The notes: a model not told the origin generated them from the sequence alone. Positions 1 to 6,937 are shown, counted from the first letter of the stretch. The stretch is 17,479 bases of DNA from JBDRGD01 sp043818095 (GCA_043818095.1 JBDRGD010000045.1:1-17479); one strand, 5' to 3'. Numbers and translations are program-made.

Positions 1-330
1 GAGGCGCTGGACGGGCTGGAGGGCTTTTCCCACATCATCGTTATCTTCTGGATGCACCGGACGGACCGCACCCGCCCTCTGCGACTGAAAATCCACCCCC
101 GGGGCGATGCCGCCCTGCCCCTGACCGGGCTGCTCGCCACCCGCTCCCCGCATCACCCCAATCCCCTGGGTATGACCGCCGTGCGCCTGCTGGGCCGCAA
201 GGAGAACATATTGCGGGTAAAGGGGCTGGACGCCCTGGACGGCACCCCGGTGATTGACATCAAGCCCTATCTCCCGGGAGGCGACTCTCCCAGGGGTGCC
301 CGGACACCGCCATGGGTGAAGCGACGCTGA
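1..330 (+). CDS. trmO: tRNA (N6-threonylcarbamoyladenosine37-N6)-methyltransferase TrmO, 5'-truncated
   Basis: Reading frame 1 is open from the first base and stops at TGA 328-330, so the N-terminal part lies outside the window. The visible 109 residues begin with the LDGLEGFSHIIVIFW segment. They continue through LLATRSPHHPNPLGMTAVRL and end with LDALDGTPVIDIKPYLPG. These blocks are characteristic of the TsaA/TrmO family, a beta-barrel SAM-dependent enzyme that N6-methylates t6A37 in tRNA-Thr. The basic tail after IKPYLPGG is short and not conserved. Its last 19 bases overlap the start of the next gene, so the two are probably cotranscribed and translationally coupled. Family assignment is strong; the substrate is taken from characterised relatives. 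Confidence 0.9.
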   Translation, partial: EALDGLEGFSHIIVIFWMHRTDRTRPLRLKIHPRGDAALPLTGLLATRSPHHPNPLGMTAVRLLGRKENILRVKGLDALDGTPVIDIKPYLPGGDSPRGARTPPWVKRR

Positions 331-1022
331 AAGCCGCCCTGCTCCGCATCCATCACCGCCTCCTGGACCGCTACGGTCCCCAGCACTGGTGGCCTGCGGA
401 CGAGCCCTTCGAGGTCATCGTGGGCGCCATCCTCACCCAGTCCGCCGCCTGGACCAACGTGGAGAAAGCCATCGACAACCTGAAAGCCGCCGGTGCGCTC
501 TCCCCGGAAAAGCTGGCGGCGCTGCCGGAATCGGAAATAGCGCGGCTGGTCCGCCCCAGCGGCTACTACCAGGTCAAGGCGCGGAAGCTGCAGGCCTTCG
601 CGCGGTGGCTGCGGAAAAACTGCGGCAGTGACCTTGACCGCCTCTTTACCGCTGACGTCTCCACCCTGCGGGAGCGCCTGCTGGGGATTTACGGCATCGG
701 GCCGGAGACCGCCGACTCCATTATCCTCTACGCCGCCGGCAAGCCCGTGTTCGTCATCGACACCTACACCCGGCGCATCTTCAATCGACTGGGCCTGGCG
801 CCCGACCGCGACAGCTATGCCGCCTACCAGCAGCTATTCATGGCGCACCTGCCTGCGGACGCCGCGCTTTTTAACGAGTACCACGCGCTGCTGGTCTGCC
901 TGGGGAAAAACACCTGCCGCCCCCGCCCCCGCTGCGGGGAATGCTGTCTCCGCGACCTCTGCGCCGCCGCCCCCGATTTGCAATCGTCTCCGGCGTCTGG
1001 TAAGCTTTCAGCCAGTAAATAA
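312..1022 (+). CDS. Endonuclease III-like HhH-GPD DNA glycosylase, probably monofunctional (MagIII-like)
   Basis: 236-residue base-excision-repair glycosylase. The helix-hairpin-helix is at about residues 124-134 (LLGIYGIGPET), followed by the catalytic Asp150 in VIDTYTRR. A C-terminal iron-sulfur loop contains Cys202, Cys208, Cys211 and Cys217, with extra Cys196 and Cys212. The first spacing is C-x5-C rather than the x6 of E. coli Nth. The position of the E. coli Nth lyase Lys (GRKTA) is Glu here (GPETA), so the enzyme should be a monofunctional glycosylase without beta-lyase activity. That pattern is known from MagIII-type 3-methyladenine glycosylases, so an alkylated base is a more likely substrate than an oxidised pyrimidine. 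This is inferred, not shown. ATG 312 is used; it overlaps trmO by 19 bp, and only a weak AGGGG lies upstream. Confidence 0.88.
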   Translation: MGEATLKAALLRIHHRLLDRYGPQHWWPADEPFEVIVGAILTQSAAWTNVEKAIDNLKAAGALSPEKLAALPESEIARLVRPSGYYQVKARKLQAFARWLRKNCGSDLDRLFTADVSTLRERLLGIYGIGPETADSIILYAAGKPVFVIDTYTRRIFNRLGLAPDRDSYAAYQQLFMAHLPADAALFNEYHALLVCLGKNTCRPRPRCGECCLRDLCAAAPDLQSSPASGKLSASK

Positions 1023-1025
1023 GTG

Positions 1026-1979
1026 ATGGCAAATCGACTCGACTTATCCGTGGAACTAGCGCCGCGGAACCGGCGCGGGCTGCGGCTGGCCAACCCGGTC
1101 ATGACCGCCTCGGGCACCTGCGGCTACGGCGCCGAGCTTGCCGACGTCATGGACATCTCCCGGCTGGGCGCGCTGGTCTGCAAGGGCACGACCTTTGCGC
1201 CCCGCGAAGGCAATCCCCAGCCCCGGATTGCGGAGACCCCCGGCGGGATGCTGAACGCCATCGGGCTGCAGAACATCGGGGTGCAAGCCCTCGTGAAAGA
1301 AAAAGCGCCCGCCTGGGCTTCCTGGCAGACCCCGGTCATCGTCAACATCGCCGGGGCGACCGTCGAGGAGTACGTCCGCATCGCGGAGGCGCTCGACGGC
1401 GTGCCGGGCGTGAGCGGCATTGAGGTTAACATCAGCTGCCCCAACGTGAAAGAGGGCGGCATGGAGTTCGGGTCGCACCCCGAGGCCGCCGCCCGCGTGA
1501 CTACGGAGATACGCAAAGCTACCTCCCTGCCCCTGCTGGTCAAGCTCACCCCGAATACCGCGGACATCGTCGGCGTCGCCCGGGCGGTGGCGGGGGCCGG
1601 GGCGGACGCGCTCACCCTGATTAACACCCTGGCGGGCATGGCCATCGACATCCATAAGCGCCGTCCCCTGCTCGGCAACCGCACCGGGGGGCTTTCCGGT
1701 CCCGCCCTCAAGCCGGTCGCCCTGCGCATGGTCTACGCCGTGGCGGCGGCGGTCGACGTGCCTATCGTCGGCTGCGGGGGCATCGCCACCGGCGAAGACG
1801 CGCTGGAGTTCCTCATGGCGGGCGCCAGCGCCGTGCAGGTGGGCACCGCCACTTTCCTTAATCCCCATGCCCCCATCGATGTGCTGGAAGGGATTGAAAG
1901 CTTCATGTCCCGGGAAAAAATGACACGCCTGGCCGACCTCATCGGGCTGGCGCAACCGCACAAGGAGAAAAATGGCTGA
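1026..1979 (+). CDS. pyrD: Dihydroorotate dehydrogenase, class 1B catalytic subunit
   Basis: About 317 residues, full length for PyrD. It oxidises dihydroorotate to orotate in UMP synthesis. FMN-binding and active-site blocks are present: NPVMTASGTCGYG near the N-terminus, CKGTT, LNAIGLQN, then NISCPNVKEGG with the class-1 catalytic Cys (residue 138 from ATG 1026). Further on come VKLTPN, INTLAGMAIDI, GGLSGPALKP, GCGGI and VQVGTA. The Cys base places it in class 1 and the overall pattern resembles the NAD-linked 1B type, which normally pairs with the iron-sulfur flavoprotein PyrK. No pyrK is visible in this window. GTG 1023 immediately follows the upstream stop and ATG 1026 comes next; ATG is preferred, but no good Shine-Dalgarno discriminates between them. 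The 3' end overlaps the following gene by 8 bp. Confidence 0.95.
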   Translation: MANRLDLSVELAPRNRRGLRLANPVMTASGTCGYGAELADVMDISRLGALVCKGTTFAPREGNPQPRIAETPGGMLNAIGLQNIGVQALVKEKAPAWASWQTPVIVNIAGATVEEYVRIAEALDGVPGVSGIEVNISCPNVKEGGMEFGSHPEAAARVTTEIRKATSLPLLVKLTPNTADIVGVARAVAGAGADALTLINTLAGMAIDIHKRRPLLGNRTGGLSGPALKPVALRMVYAVAAAVDVPIVGCGGIATGEDALEFLMAGASAVQVGTATFLNPHAPIDVLEGIESFMSREKMTRLADLIGLAQPHKEKNG

Positions 1980-2748
1980 GGAAGAACTGGCCCTGGAAAA
2001 AGCCGGCGGCGTGGCAACTTTATCGCTCAACCGCCCGGCGCAGCTCAACGCCCTGACCCTGCCCGTCTATCACCGGCTCGTCGCCATGCTTGAGGACATC
2101 GGCCGGGACGAAAGCACGCGGGCGGTCGTCATCACCGGACGGGGGCGGGGTTTCTGCGCGGGCATTGACCTCGGGACGCTGCCGGAGCTGGGCGCGCTGG
2201 ACGAGGCGAAGCTGCGGGAATTCATGGGGGCGCTGACGCTCACCCTCTACCACCTCCCCCAGACCACCATCGCCGCGGTCAACGGCGTCACCGCGGGGCT
2301 GGGGCTTGCCCTGGCGTGCCTCTGCGATTTGCGTATCGGCGGGGAGGCGGCGCTTTTCACCAGCGGCTATGTCCGCATCGGCCTGCCGCCGGACATCGGC
2401 GCCACGTTTACCCTGCCCCGCATCATCGGCACCAGCCGCGCCCTGGAAATGATGCTCACCGGAGAAACCGTGGACAGTGCGGAGGCTTACCGCATCGGCC
2501 TGCTGAACCGCGTCGTTCCCACGGAAGAAACACTGGCGCGGGCGCAGGAAATCGCCTCCGCAATCGCCGGGGGGCCGTCCGCCGCCATCCGCCTCACCCG
2601 GGAAGGCATCCGCGACCGCACGAGAACACTGGCAGAGCAGGTCGGCGCGGAAGCCGCCGGCTTTTACCGGTGCCTGCGCACCGGGGACCACCGGGAAGGC
2701 CTGCAGGCGTTCCGGGAAAAGAGAACGCCCCGGTTCACGGGGCGGTAA
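1972..2748 (+). CDS. Crotonase-fold (enoyl-CoA hydratase/isomerase family) protein lacking both hydratase glutamates
   Basis: 258 residues, usual crotonase length. The CoA-binding and oxyanion-hole segments are clear: NRPAQLNALT (20-29), RGRGFCAGIDL (57-67) and AAVNGVTAGLGLALACLCDL (101-120). At the positions of the two hydratase glutamates (Glu144 and Glu164 of the rat enzyme) there are Ala113 and Tyr133, so ordinary hydration of enoyl-CoA is unlikely. Asp141 in GLPPDIG occupies the place of the catalytic Asp of dienoyl-CoA isomerases and PaaG-type isomerases, so a CoA-ester isomerase is the best inference. The start is well set by AGGAG about 8 bases upstream of ATG 1972, inside the end of pyrD. 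The 3' end overlaps the convergent ybeY gene by 14 bp. The natural substrate is unknown. Confidence 0.88.
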   Translation: MAEEELALEKAGGVATLSLNRPAQLNALTLPVYHRLVAMLEDIGRDESTRAVVITGRGRGFCAGIDLGTLPELGALDEAKLREFMGALTLTLYHLPQTTIAAVNGVTAGLGLALACLCDLRIGGEAALFTSGYVRIGLPPDIGATFTLPRIIGTSRALEMMLTGETVDSAEAYRIGLLNRVVPTEETLARAQEIASAIAGGPSAAIRLTREGIRDRTRTLAEQVGAEAAGFYRCLRTGDHREGLQAFREKRTPRFTGR

Positions 2749-3205
2749 GTCCTTCCGCCAGGATTTCCGCCTCCCGCCGCCGCATCTTCCGGGCGTCCCC
2801 CGGTTTTTCGTGGTCGTAGCCGAGGAGGTGCAGGACGCCGTGGGTAATCAGTATGGCGAGCTCATCAAGGAGGGAATGGTCCTGGCTCTTCGCCTGCCGT
2901 TTCGCCTGGGGACAGGAGATTATCACCTCGCCCAGGCGGCGCGTCCCGTCCGGTGGCGCCACGAAGGGCATCTCCTCATTCTCCGGTGTCATGAAGAAAG
3001 AAAGCACGTCCGTGGGGGCGTCAATCCCCCGGTAGGTGCGGTTCAGCTCCCGGATTTGCTTCTGACCGGTGATGACCAGCCCCACTTCGACTGTCTCACC
3101 GATTCCCTCCGCACGGAGCACGCGCGCTGCCGCCTGCCGGAGCCATGCCGCGTCCGGACAGTCCCGGAAACGCCCTTCGATGAGAACATTGATGGTTACT
3201 ATCAT
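2735..3205 (-). CDS. ybeY: Endoribonuclease YbeY (rRNA maturation factor)
   Basis: 156 residues from ATG 3205. It contains the hallmark metal site H-G-x-L-H-L-L-G-Y-D-H with His122, His126 and His132, preceded by the family blocks LNRTYRGIDAPTDVLSF (55-70) and LGEVIISCP (91-99). YbeY is a zinc-dependent endoribonuclease for 16S rRNA 3'-end maturation and ribosome quality control. The frame extends upstream to a TTG at 3247. The shorter start is chosen because family members begin just before this segment, and because a good promoter (-10 at 3215-3220) lies between the two candidates and would exclude the longer form. No Shine-Dalgarno precedes ATG 3205, consistent with a leaderless or near-leaderless mRNA. 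It converges on the crotonase gene with a 14-bp overlap. Confidence 0.93.
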   Translation of the reverse strand: MIVTINVLIEGRFRDCPDAAWLRQAAARVLRAEGIGETVEVGLVITGQKQIRELNRTYRGIDAPTDVLSFFMTPENEEMPFVAPPDGTRRLGEVIISCPQAKRQAKSQDHSLLDELAILITHGVLHLLGYDHEKPGDARKMRRREAEILAEGLTAP

Positions 3206-3214
3206 GCCGCGCCC

Positions 3215-3243
3215 ATAATAGCACAGCCCCGCGGCGGCGGCAA
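3215..3243 (-). promoter_or_regulatory. Extended -10 promoter for ybeY
   Basis: Minus-strand -35 TTGCCG (3243-3238), 17-bp spacer, then -10 TATTAT (3220-3215) preceded by TGC, making an extended -10. Transcription should begin around 3208, only a few bases before ATG 3205. The same -35 and TGC-extended pattern occurs at the fur promoter in this window. The elements are read directly from the sequence; activity is inferred. Confidence 0.6.
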
Positions 3244-3288
3244 ACAACGCCTTAAAGTGGGTTTTGTCTGCATTTAGTTGTAAGAGCT

Positions 3289-3364
3289 GTCATTGCGAGA
3301 AGCATAGCCACGAAGCAATCTCATTTATTACTTGTCGGGATTGCTTCGCTCCGCTCGCAATGAC
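3289..3364. repeat. Palindromic interspersed repeat (REP/MITE-like)
   Basis: Outer inverted arms GTCATTGCGAG (3289-3299) and CTCGCAATGAC (3354-3364) pair perfectly. Inner arms CGAAGCAATC (3311-3320) and GATTGCTTCG (3339-3348) also pair perfectly. This gives a long imperfect cruciform of about 76 bp. A further copy of the core CATTGCGA follows at 3364-3371. Its AT content and style differ from neighbouring genes. Elements built from GTCATTGCGAG and GAAGCAATCTC motifs are common intergenic repeats in diverse bacterial genomes. No coding capacity. It lies between the divergent ybeY and DUF5658-like genes. Confidence 0.8.
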
Positions 3365-3400
3365 ATTGCGAACCCAAGCAAATTAAACCGACCGGGCGAA

Positions 3401-3430
3401 TTGACTCTCCGCCGAGAGATAACCTATAAT
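3401..3430 (+). promoter_or_regulatory. Near-consensus sigma-70-type promoter for the DUF5658-like gene
   Basis: -35 TTGACT (3401-3406), 18-bp spacer and a perfect -10 TATAAT (3425-3430). The expected start of transcription is near 3437, and the Shine-Dalgarno GAAAGGAAA (3447-3455) and ATG 3458 follow. This is the strongest-looking promoter in the window. It begins about 36 bp after the palindromic repeat. Confidence 0.8.
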
Positions 3431-3457
3431 CATTTCGTCACCTGGCGAAAGGAAAGT

Positions 3458-3751
3458 ATGAAATACCTGCTGGGCATACTCATCGTACTGGTGGTCGCCG
3501 ACGGCGTGATTACCGAGATACTGGTCCGGAGCGGCATTGCCCGGGAGGGGAATCCTTTTCTGGTGCCGTTCGTCGGGGATATCGGTTTCATGGTATTGAA
3601 GGTGGTTGGCGCCTCCCTTTGCGCGCTGATACTATGGGACATTTCCCGGCGGCACCTGCGCCTGGCGCGGCTGGTAACCATCGGAGGCGTGCTGTTCTAC
3701 ACCACGATTCTCCTCTGGAACCTGAGCGTCTACACGCTGGCGGGGGTATAG
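3458..3751 (+). CDS. Small DUF5658-like membrane protein
   Basis: 97 residues with three hydrophobic segments: about 3-22, 44-62 and 72-95. The pattern of a first helix containing Asp15, then LVRSGIAREGNP with an Asn-Pro after a Glu, resembles the DUF5658 family of small integral membrane proteins of unknown function. The frame is open upstream to 3332. ATG 3458 is chosen because it has a good Shine-Dalgarno (AAAGGAAA) and a strong promoter just upstream at 3401-3430. The upstream extension would run through repeat DNA and the promoter. The gene ends 7 bp before the convergent acyl-CoA synthetase-like gene, with no terminator visible between them. Function unknown. Confidence 0.8.
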   Translation: MKYLLGILIVLVVADGVITEILVRSGIAREGNPFLVPFVGDIGFMVLKVVGASLCALILWDISRRHLRLARLVTIGGVLFYTTILLWNLSVYTLAGV

Positions 3752-3758
3752 CCGGGCG

Positions 3759-5528
3759 CTATTTCGGGTGAGCGTGTGTCTTCGCCTTGGCGAAGGAAAT
3801 CTGCTGGAGGAACCGGGAATTCGCCAGCTTCCTCTGGCAGAAACTGCGGACTTCCCTCTCGGTGACCAGTTCCCCTTCCTTAATACGTATGACCGCTTTC
3901 AGGATTTCTCCCCGCAGCCGGTCCGGGATGCTGGAGACCTTCGCTTCGGCAATCTTGGGGTGAGTGCGCAGGACTTCCTCGACGCCGCGGTAAGGAGACG
4001 TGGCGGTAAGCCGGGAAAGATAGCGTTTCAGGGGTTTGCCGGCGTACTTCGCCAGAAGGGGTTCGGGGGCTTCGGTGAGGATAATCTGCTTGGGGACCCG
4101 GAAGTCCGCCATGTGCTGCTGGCAGTAGTGGCGAATCTCCGCATCGGTAATTTTCTCGCCGAAACGCGTGGTGATGATGGCACCGACAATCTCGCCGCGC
4201 AGGCTGTCCGGGAGCCCCACCACCTTCGCCGCGGCAATCTTGGGATGGGCGTTCAGCACCGTCTCGATGTCGCTGGGATAGATGTTCTGTCCCTTCAGGA
4301 TAATCATCTTCTTTTTGCGTCCGGTAATGGAGACATAGCCGCTCTCATCGATGATGCCGATGTCCCCGGTATACAGCCAGCCGTCCTTGAGGACTTCTTT
4401 CGTCGCCTGGGGGTTGCGGTAATAACCGTTCATCGTGGTCCCCTTGACCACGATTTCCCCGGGCTGGTTGGAGGGCAGTTTCCGGTCGTTCTCATCGACG
4501 ATTTTCAGTTCCCAGCCGGGTATGGCCTTGCCGCAGGTACCGATGCGGTTTTTCGCCAGGGGGGCGGTGGTAACCACGGAGGTCGCCTCGGTGAGTCCCC
4601 AGATATCGAAAATAGGAAAGCCATAGTATTTCTTAAACTGCCGGACGACGTTGACGGTCAGGGGCGCCCCGGCGCTGACACAGAGGCGCAGGGAACTCAG
4701 GTCGTTATGGACGCCTTCCCGCTTGGCCATCTTGACCGCCAGGGAGAAGATATAGGGCACGCCGAAGAGCATCATCCCCTTCTCGCTTTCGATTCTCGCC
4801 ATGAGGGTATTAATGGAGATGCCGGTGCCCGGCACCATGACTACGGTGCTACCGCACAGGATGGAGGTAAGCAGCACGGTGACCAGCCCGAACATGTGGT
4901 AGGCGGGCAGGGCAAAGAGCATCAGCACGTCTTTTTCCGTCTGCCGGAAAGCGCCGACAGACATCTCGGCGTTGCGGACCAGATTTTTCTGGGAAAGGAC
5001 CGCGCCCCTGGGGTCCAGGGTGGGTCCCGAGGTGTAGGCAATCAGGCCAGGGTCTTCCGGGGAAACCTCGACATCGACCGGCGTGTCGGGGGCGGCGGCG
5101 AGGAAGCCCGCAAAGCTGCGGCAGCCCGGCTGCGGGACGGGATTCACGTCAATGGCGAGCTGAACCGAGGGGAAGCGGGAAAGGGCAGGCGCCAGCCGCT
5201 CCGAGAAAGGGCTCTCCATGATCAGCACCACCGGGGGACAGCTTTCGAAGACGAGGCTGAGCTCCTCCAGGGTGTAGCGGGTATCCAGGGGTACGGTCAC
5301 CGCGCCGCACCGGGCCACGCCGAAATAGACCACGGCGTATTCCGGGTTGTTATTCAGCATCACGGCGACGGCATCACCCGGCTTTATCCCCGCGGCCCGC
5401 AGGGCGTTTGCCAGCCGGTTGGCATCCGCATCGAGCTGCCGGAAGGTAACGCGGCGTTCTCCCAGGACAATCGCGGTCTTATCCGGATACCTGGCGGCCG
5501 TTTCACTCAGCATCGCCCCAAGGTTCAT
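3759..5528 (-). CDS. AMP-forming acyl-CoA synthetase-like protein with duplicated C-terminal segment
   Basis: 589 residues of the ANL superfamily (acyl-CoA and aryl-CoA ligases), which activate a carboxylate as acyl-AMP and transfer it to CoA. Order: N-terminal domain to about 400; WGLTEA (310-315); YTGD (386-389); hinge GRKKKMIILKGQNIYPSDIE (403-422); C-terminal domain with candidate catalytic Lys498 in YAGKPLKRYL. Two oddities stand out. The P-loop, normally YTSGTTGxPKG, reads YTSGPTLDPRG (165-175). Residues 421-487 are repeated at 516-582 with roughly half the positions identical, each copy carrying HPKIA-AK, LRGEI and a T-x2-E-x-R-x2-CQ block, so the protein is about 80 residues longer than its relatives. 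The second copy has no catalytic Lys motif. The substrate cannot be told. It is the only gene of its unit apart from possible read-through from dinB. Confidence 0.88.
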   Translation of the reverse strand: MNLGAMLSETAARYPDKTAIVLGERRVTFRQLDADANRLANALRAAGIKPGDAVAVMLNNNPEYAVVYFGVARCGAVTVPLDTRYTLEELSLVFESCPPVVLIMESPFSERLAPALSRFPSVQLAIDVNPVPQPGCRSFAGFLAAAPDTPVDVEVSPEDPGLIAYTSGPTLDPRGAVLSQKNLVRNAEMSVGAFRQTEKDVLMLFALPAYHMFGLVTVLLTSILCGSTVVMVPGTGISINTLMARIESEKGMMLFGVPYIFSLAVKMAKREGVHNDLSSLRLCVSAGAPLTVNVVRQFKKYYGFPIFDIWGLTEATSVVTTAPLAKNRIGTCGKAIPGWELKIVDENDRKLPSNQPGEIVVKGTTMNGYYRNPQATKEVLKDGWLYTGDIGIIDESGYVSITGRKKKMIILKGQNIYPSDIETVLNAHPKIAAAKVVGLPDSLRGEIVGAIITTRFGEKITDAEIRHYCQQHMADFRVPKQIILTEAPEPLLAKYAGKPLKRYLSRLTATSPYRGVEEVLRTHPKIAEAKVSSIPDRLRGEILKAVIRIKEGELVTEREVRSFCQRKLANSRFLQQISFAKAKTHAHPK

Positions 5529-5587
5529 CTTGCCCTGCTCCCCGTTTATGATATGCGTTTCCCCTATTATTCCGTTGCGTCCGGCTG

Positions 5588-5614
5588 ATAATAATCGTGG
5601 CTAAGAGAGTACAA
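5588..5614 (-). promoter_or_regulatory. Weak candidate promoter for the acyl-CoA synthetase-like gene
   Basis: In the 164-bp gap 5529-5692, the minus strand has -35-like TTGTAC (5614-5609), a rather short 15-bp spacer and TATTAT (5593-5588), about 60 bp upstream of ATG 5528. Nothing else convincing is seen in this gap. There is no clear terminator after dinB, so read-through from dinB is possible. Confidence 0.3.
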
Positions 5615-5692
5615 ATCATTTATAACACGCCCGCCGCAGCGCCGTCAATACGCCTGCAGCATGATGCCATGAATTATTGAGATGATTCCCGG

Positions 5693-6922
5693 TCAGCGGG
5701 AGAGCCCCGGCGTGGGGAGGGTGTAGTCCCCGCCGTCATTCACGGGGAAAAGGTCTTTCAGCAGCAGCGTTCTCCCGGTCTGAATTGCCGTAAAGCCGTA
5801 TTTCTCGCGGATAGCATCGATAGCGCGGTCCAGCTGCTCCCGCCGCATGACGCTGCTGTCCAGCATGTCCGCCTGCCGTGCGGTCTCCGCCAGCCGTCCC
5901 ACGCCGATGCCGATAAGGCGTACCGCCTGCTTGCCGGTAACCAGTTCCTGGTCCAGCAGGCGGCAGCCGGTCCGGAAGATGGCGTCATCCGTGTCCGCAG
6001 GCCGGGGAAGCGTCTGCTGGCGAGTGATGGTCGTGAAATCGGCGTAGCGCACCTTCAGGGTGACCCGGCGCGCCTGTTTGCCCTGCTGCCGCAGCGAGCG
6101 CCCCACCCTCTCCGCCAGGTAACGGAGGGTGGCCTTGAGATGGCGGACATCGTGAACGTCCTCGCCGTAGGTGGTCTCCCGACTGATGGATTTGGCTTCG
6201 CCGGGCAGGGCTACGGGCCGGGGGTCGATACCGCAGGCGTGGTTGTGGAGCAGCTCTCCGTAGCCGCCCAGCAGACTCTTAAGCTCGCTGACGGGGTAGG
6301 CGGCAATCCCGCCGATGGTCCTGATGCCCCGTCCGGTCAGCCGCGGGGCGGTCTTCTCGCCGATGCCGGGCAGGCGGCTGACGGGGAGGGGGCGGAGAAA
6401 GTCGCGGTCAGCGCCGGGGGCCACTTCCAGCAGGCCGTCCGGCTTGGAAAAGTCGGAAGCCACCTTCGCGACGATTTTGCTGCCGGCGATACCGATGGAA
6501 ACGCAGATTCCCAGTTCCTCTTTCACCCGGTGCTTTATCTTGAGCGCCATCTCCCGGATGGACCCATGCAGGGGGGCAAAGCCGGTGACATCCAGGAAGG
6601 CTTCATCCAGTCCCCCGGGCTCCAGGAAGGGAGAAAAATCCCCCAGGATTTGCATGAACTTTTTTGAGGCTTCGCGGTAGCGCGGGAAACTCCCCTCGAT
6701 GAAGACCGCCTGCGGGCAGAGGCGGCTGGCGGTGACCAGGGGCATGCCGGAGTGCAGCCCGTAAGCCCGGGCCTCGTAAGAAGCCGCCGCCACGACACCC
6801 CTGCGCTCCGGCCGGCCGCCGACCACCACCGGCTTGCCTTTCAGCTCGGGGTGAAGCACCTGCTCCACGGAAACGAAAAAAGCATCCAGGTCCGCGTGCA
6901 TTATCCGGACGGGATGGTCCAT
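5693..6922 (-). CDS. dinB: DNA polymerase IV (Y-family translesion polymerase)
   Basis: 409 residues. The N-terminal HADLDAFFVSVE carries catalytic Asp11 and the presumed steric-gate Phe16. SYEARAYGL (48-56) follows. The second catalytic motif is LDEAFLD with Asp106-Glu107, preceded by Gly-Gly where most relatives have Ser. Helix-hairpin-helix SRLPGIGEKTAPRL (182-195) precedes the little-finger domain with YADFTTITRQQTL. The protein copies damaged templates with low fidelity. No canonical QLxLF clamp-binding motif is seen at the C-terminus; TLLLKDLF near the end is the closest match. ATG 6922 gives the usual short lead into the first motif. No Shine-Dalgarno precedes it, but a TGC-TATAAT element lies 6 bases away, so the mRNA may be leaderless. 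An internal ATG at 6901 (residue 8) is a less likely start. Confidence 0.96.
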   Translation of the reverse strand: MDHPVRIMHADLDAFFVSVEQVLHPELKGKPVVVGGRPERRGVVAAASYEARAYGLHSGMPLVTASRLCPQAVFIEGSFPRYREASKKFMQILGDFSPFLEPGGLDEAFLDVTGFAPLHGSIREMALKIKHRVKEELGICVSIGIAGSKIVAKVASDFSKPDGLLEVAPGADRDFLRPLPVSRLPGIGEKTAPRLTGRGIRTIGGIAAYPVSELKSLLGGYGELLHNHACGIDPRPVALPGEAKSISRETTYGEDVHDVRHLKATLRYLAERVGRSLRQQGKQARRVTLKVRYADFTTITRQQTLPRPADTDDAIFRTGCRLLDQELVTGKQAVRLIGIGVGRLAETARQADMLDSSVMRREQLDRAIDAIREKYGFTAIQTGRTLLLKDLFPVNDGGDYTLPTPGLSR

Positions 6923-6928
6923 AAGATT

Positions 6929-6937
6929 ATTATAGCA
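6929..6937 (-). promoter_or_regulatory. Extended -10 element directly upstream of dinB
   Basis: The minus strand reads TGCTATAAT from 6937 to 6929: a perfect -10 with TGn extension. The -35 region is weak (TTAGCC at 18-bp spacing), as often tolerated with an extended -10. The predicted start of transcription falls at or within a base or two of ATG 6922. No SOS (LexA) box was recognised here. Confidence 0.5.

Noticed and set aside
1056..2048. 330-residue open frame on the minus strand opposite pyrD.
   Set aside because: Shadow frame from high GC; low-complexity Gly/Arg/His composition, no motif, and pyrD on the other strand is unmistakable.
3768..5588. 606-residue plus-strand frame opposite the acyl-CoA synthetase-like gene.
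   Set aside because: Composition typical of an antisense shadow in GC-rich DNA. The opposite strand carries full ANL motifs.
5640..5692. Possible terminator after dinB (CATGATGCCATGA).
   Set aside because: No proper GC stem and no T-run on the minus strand.
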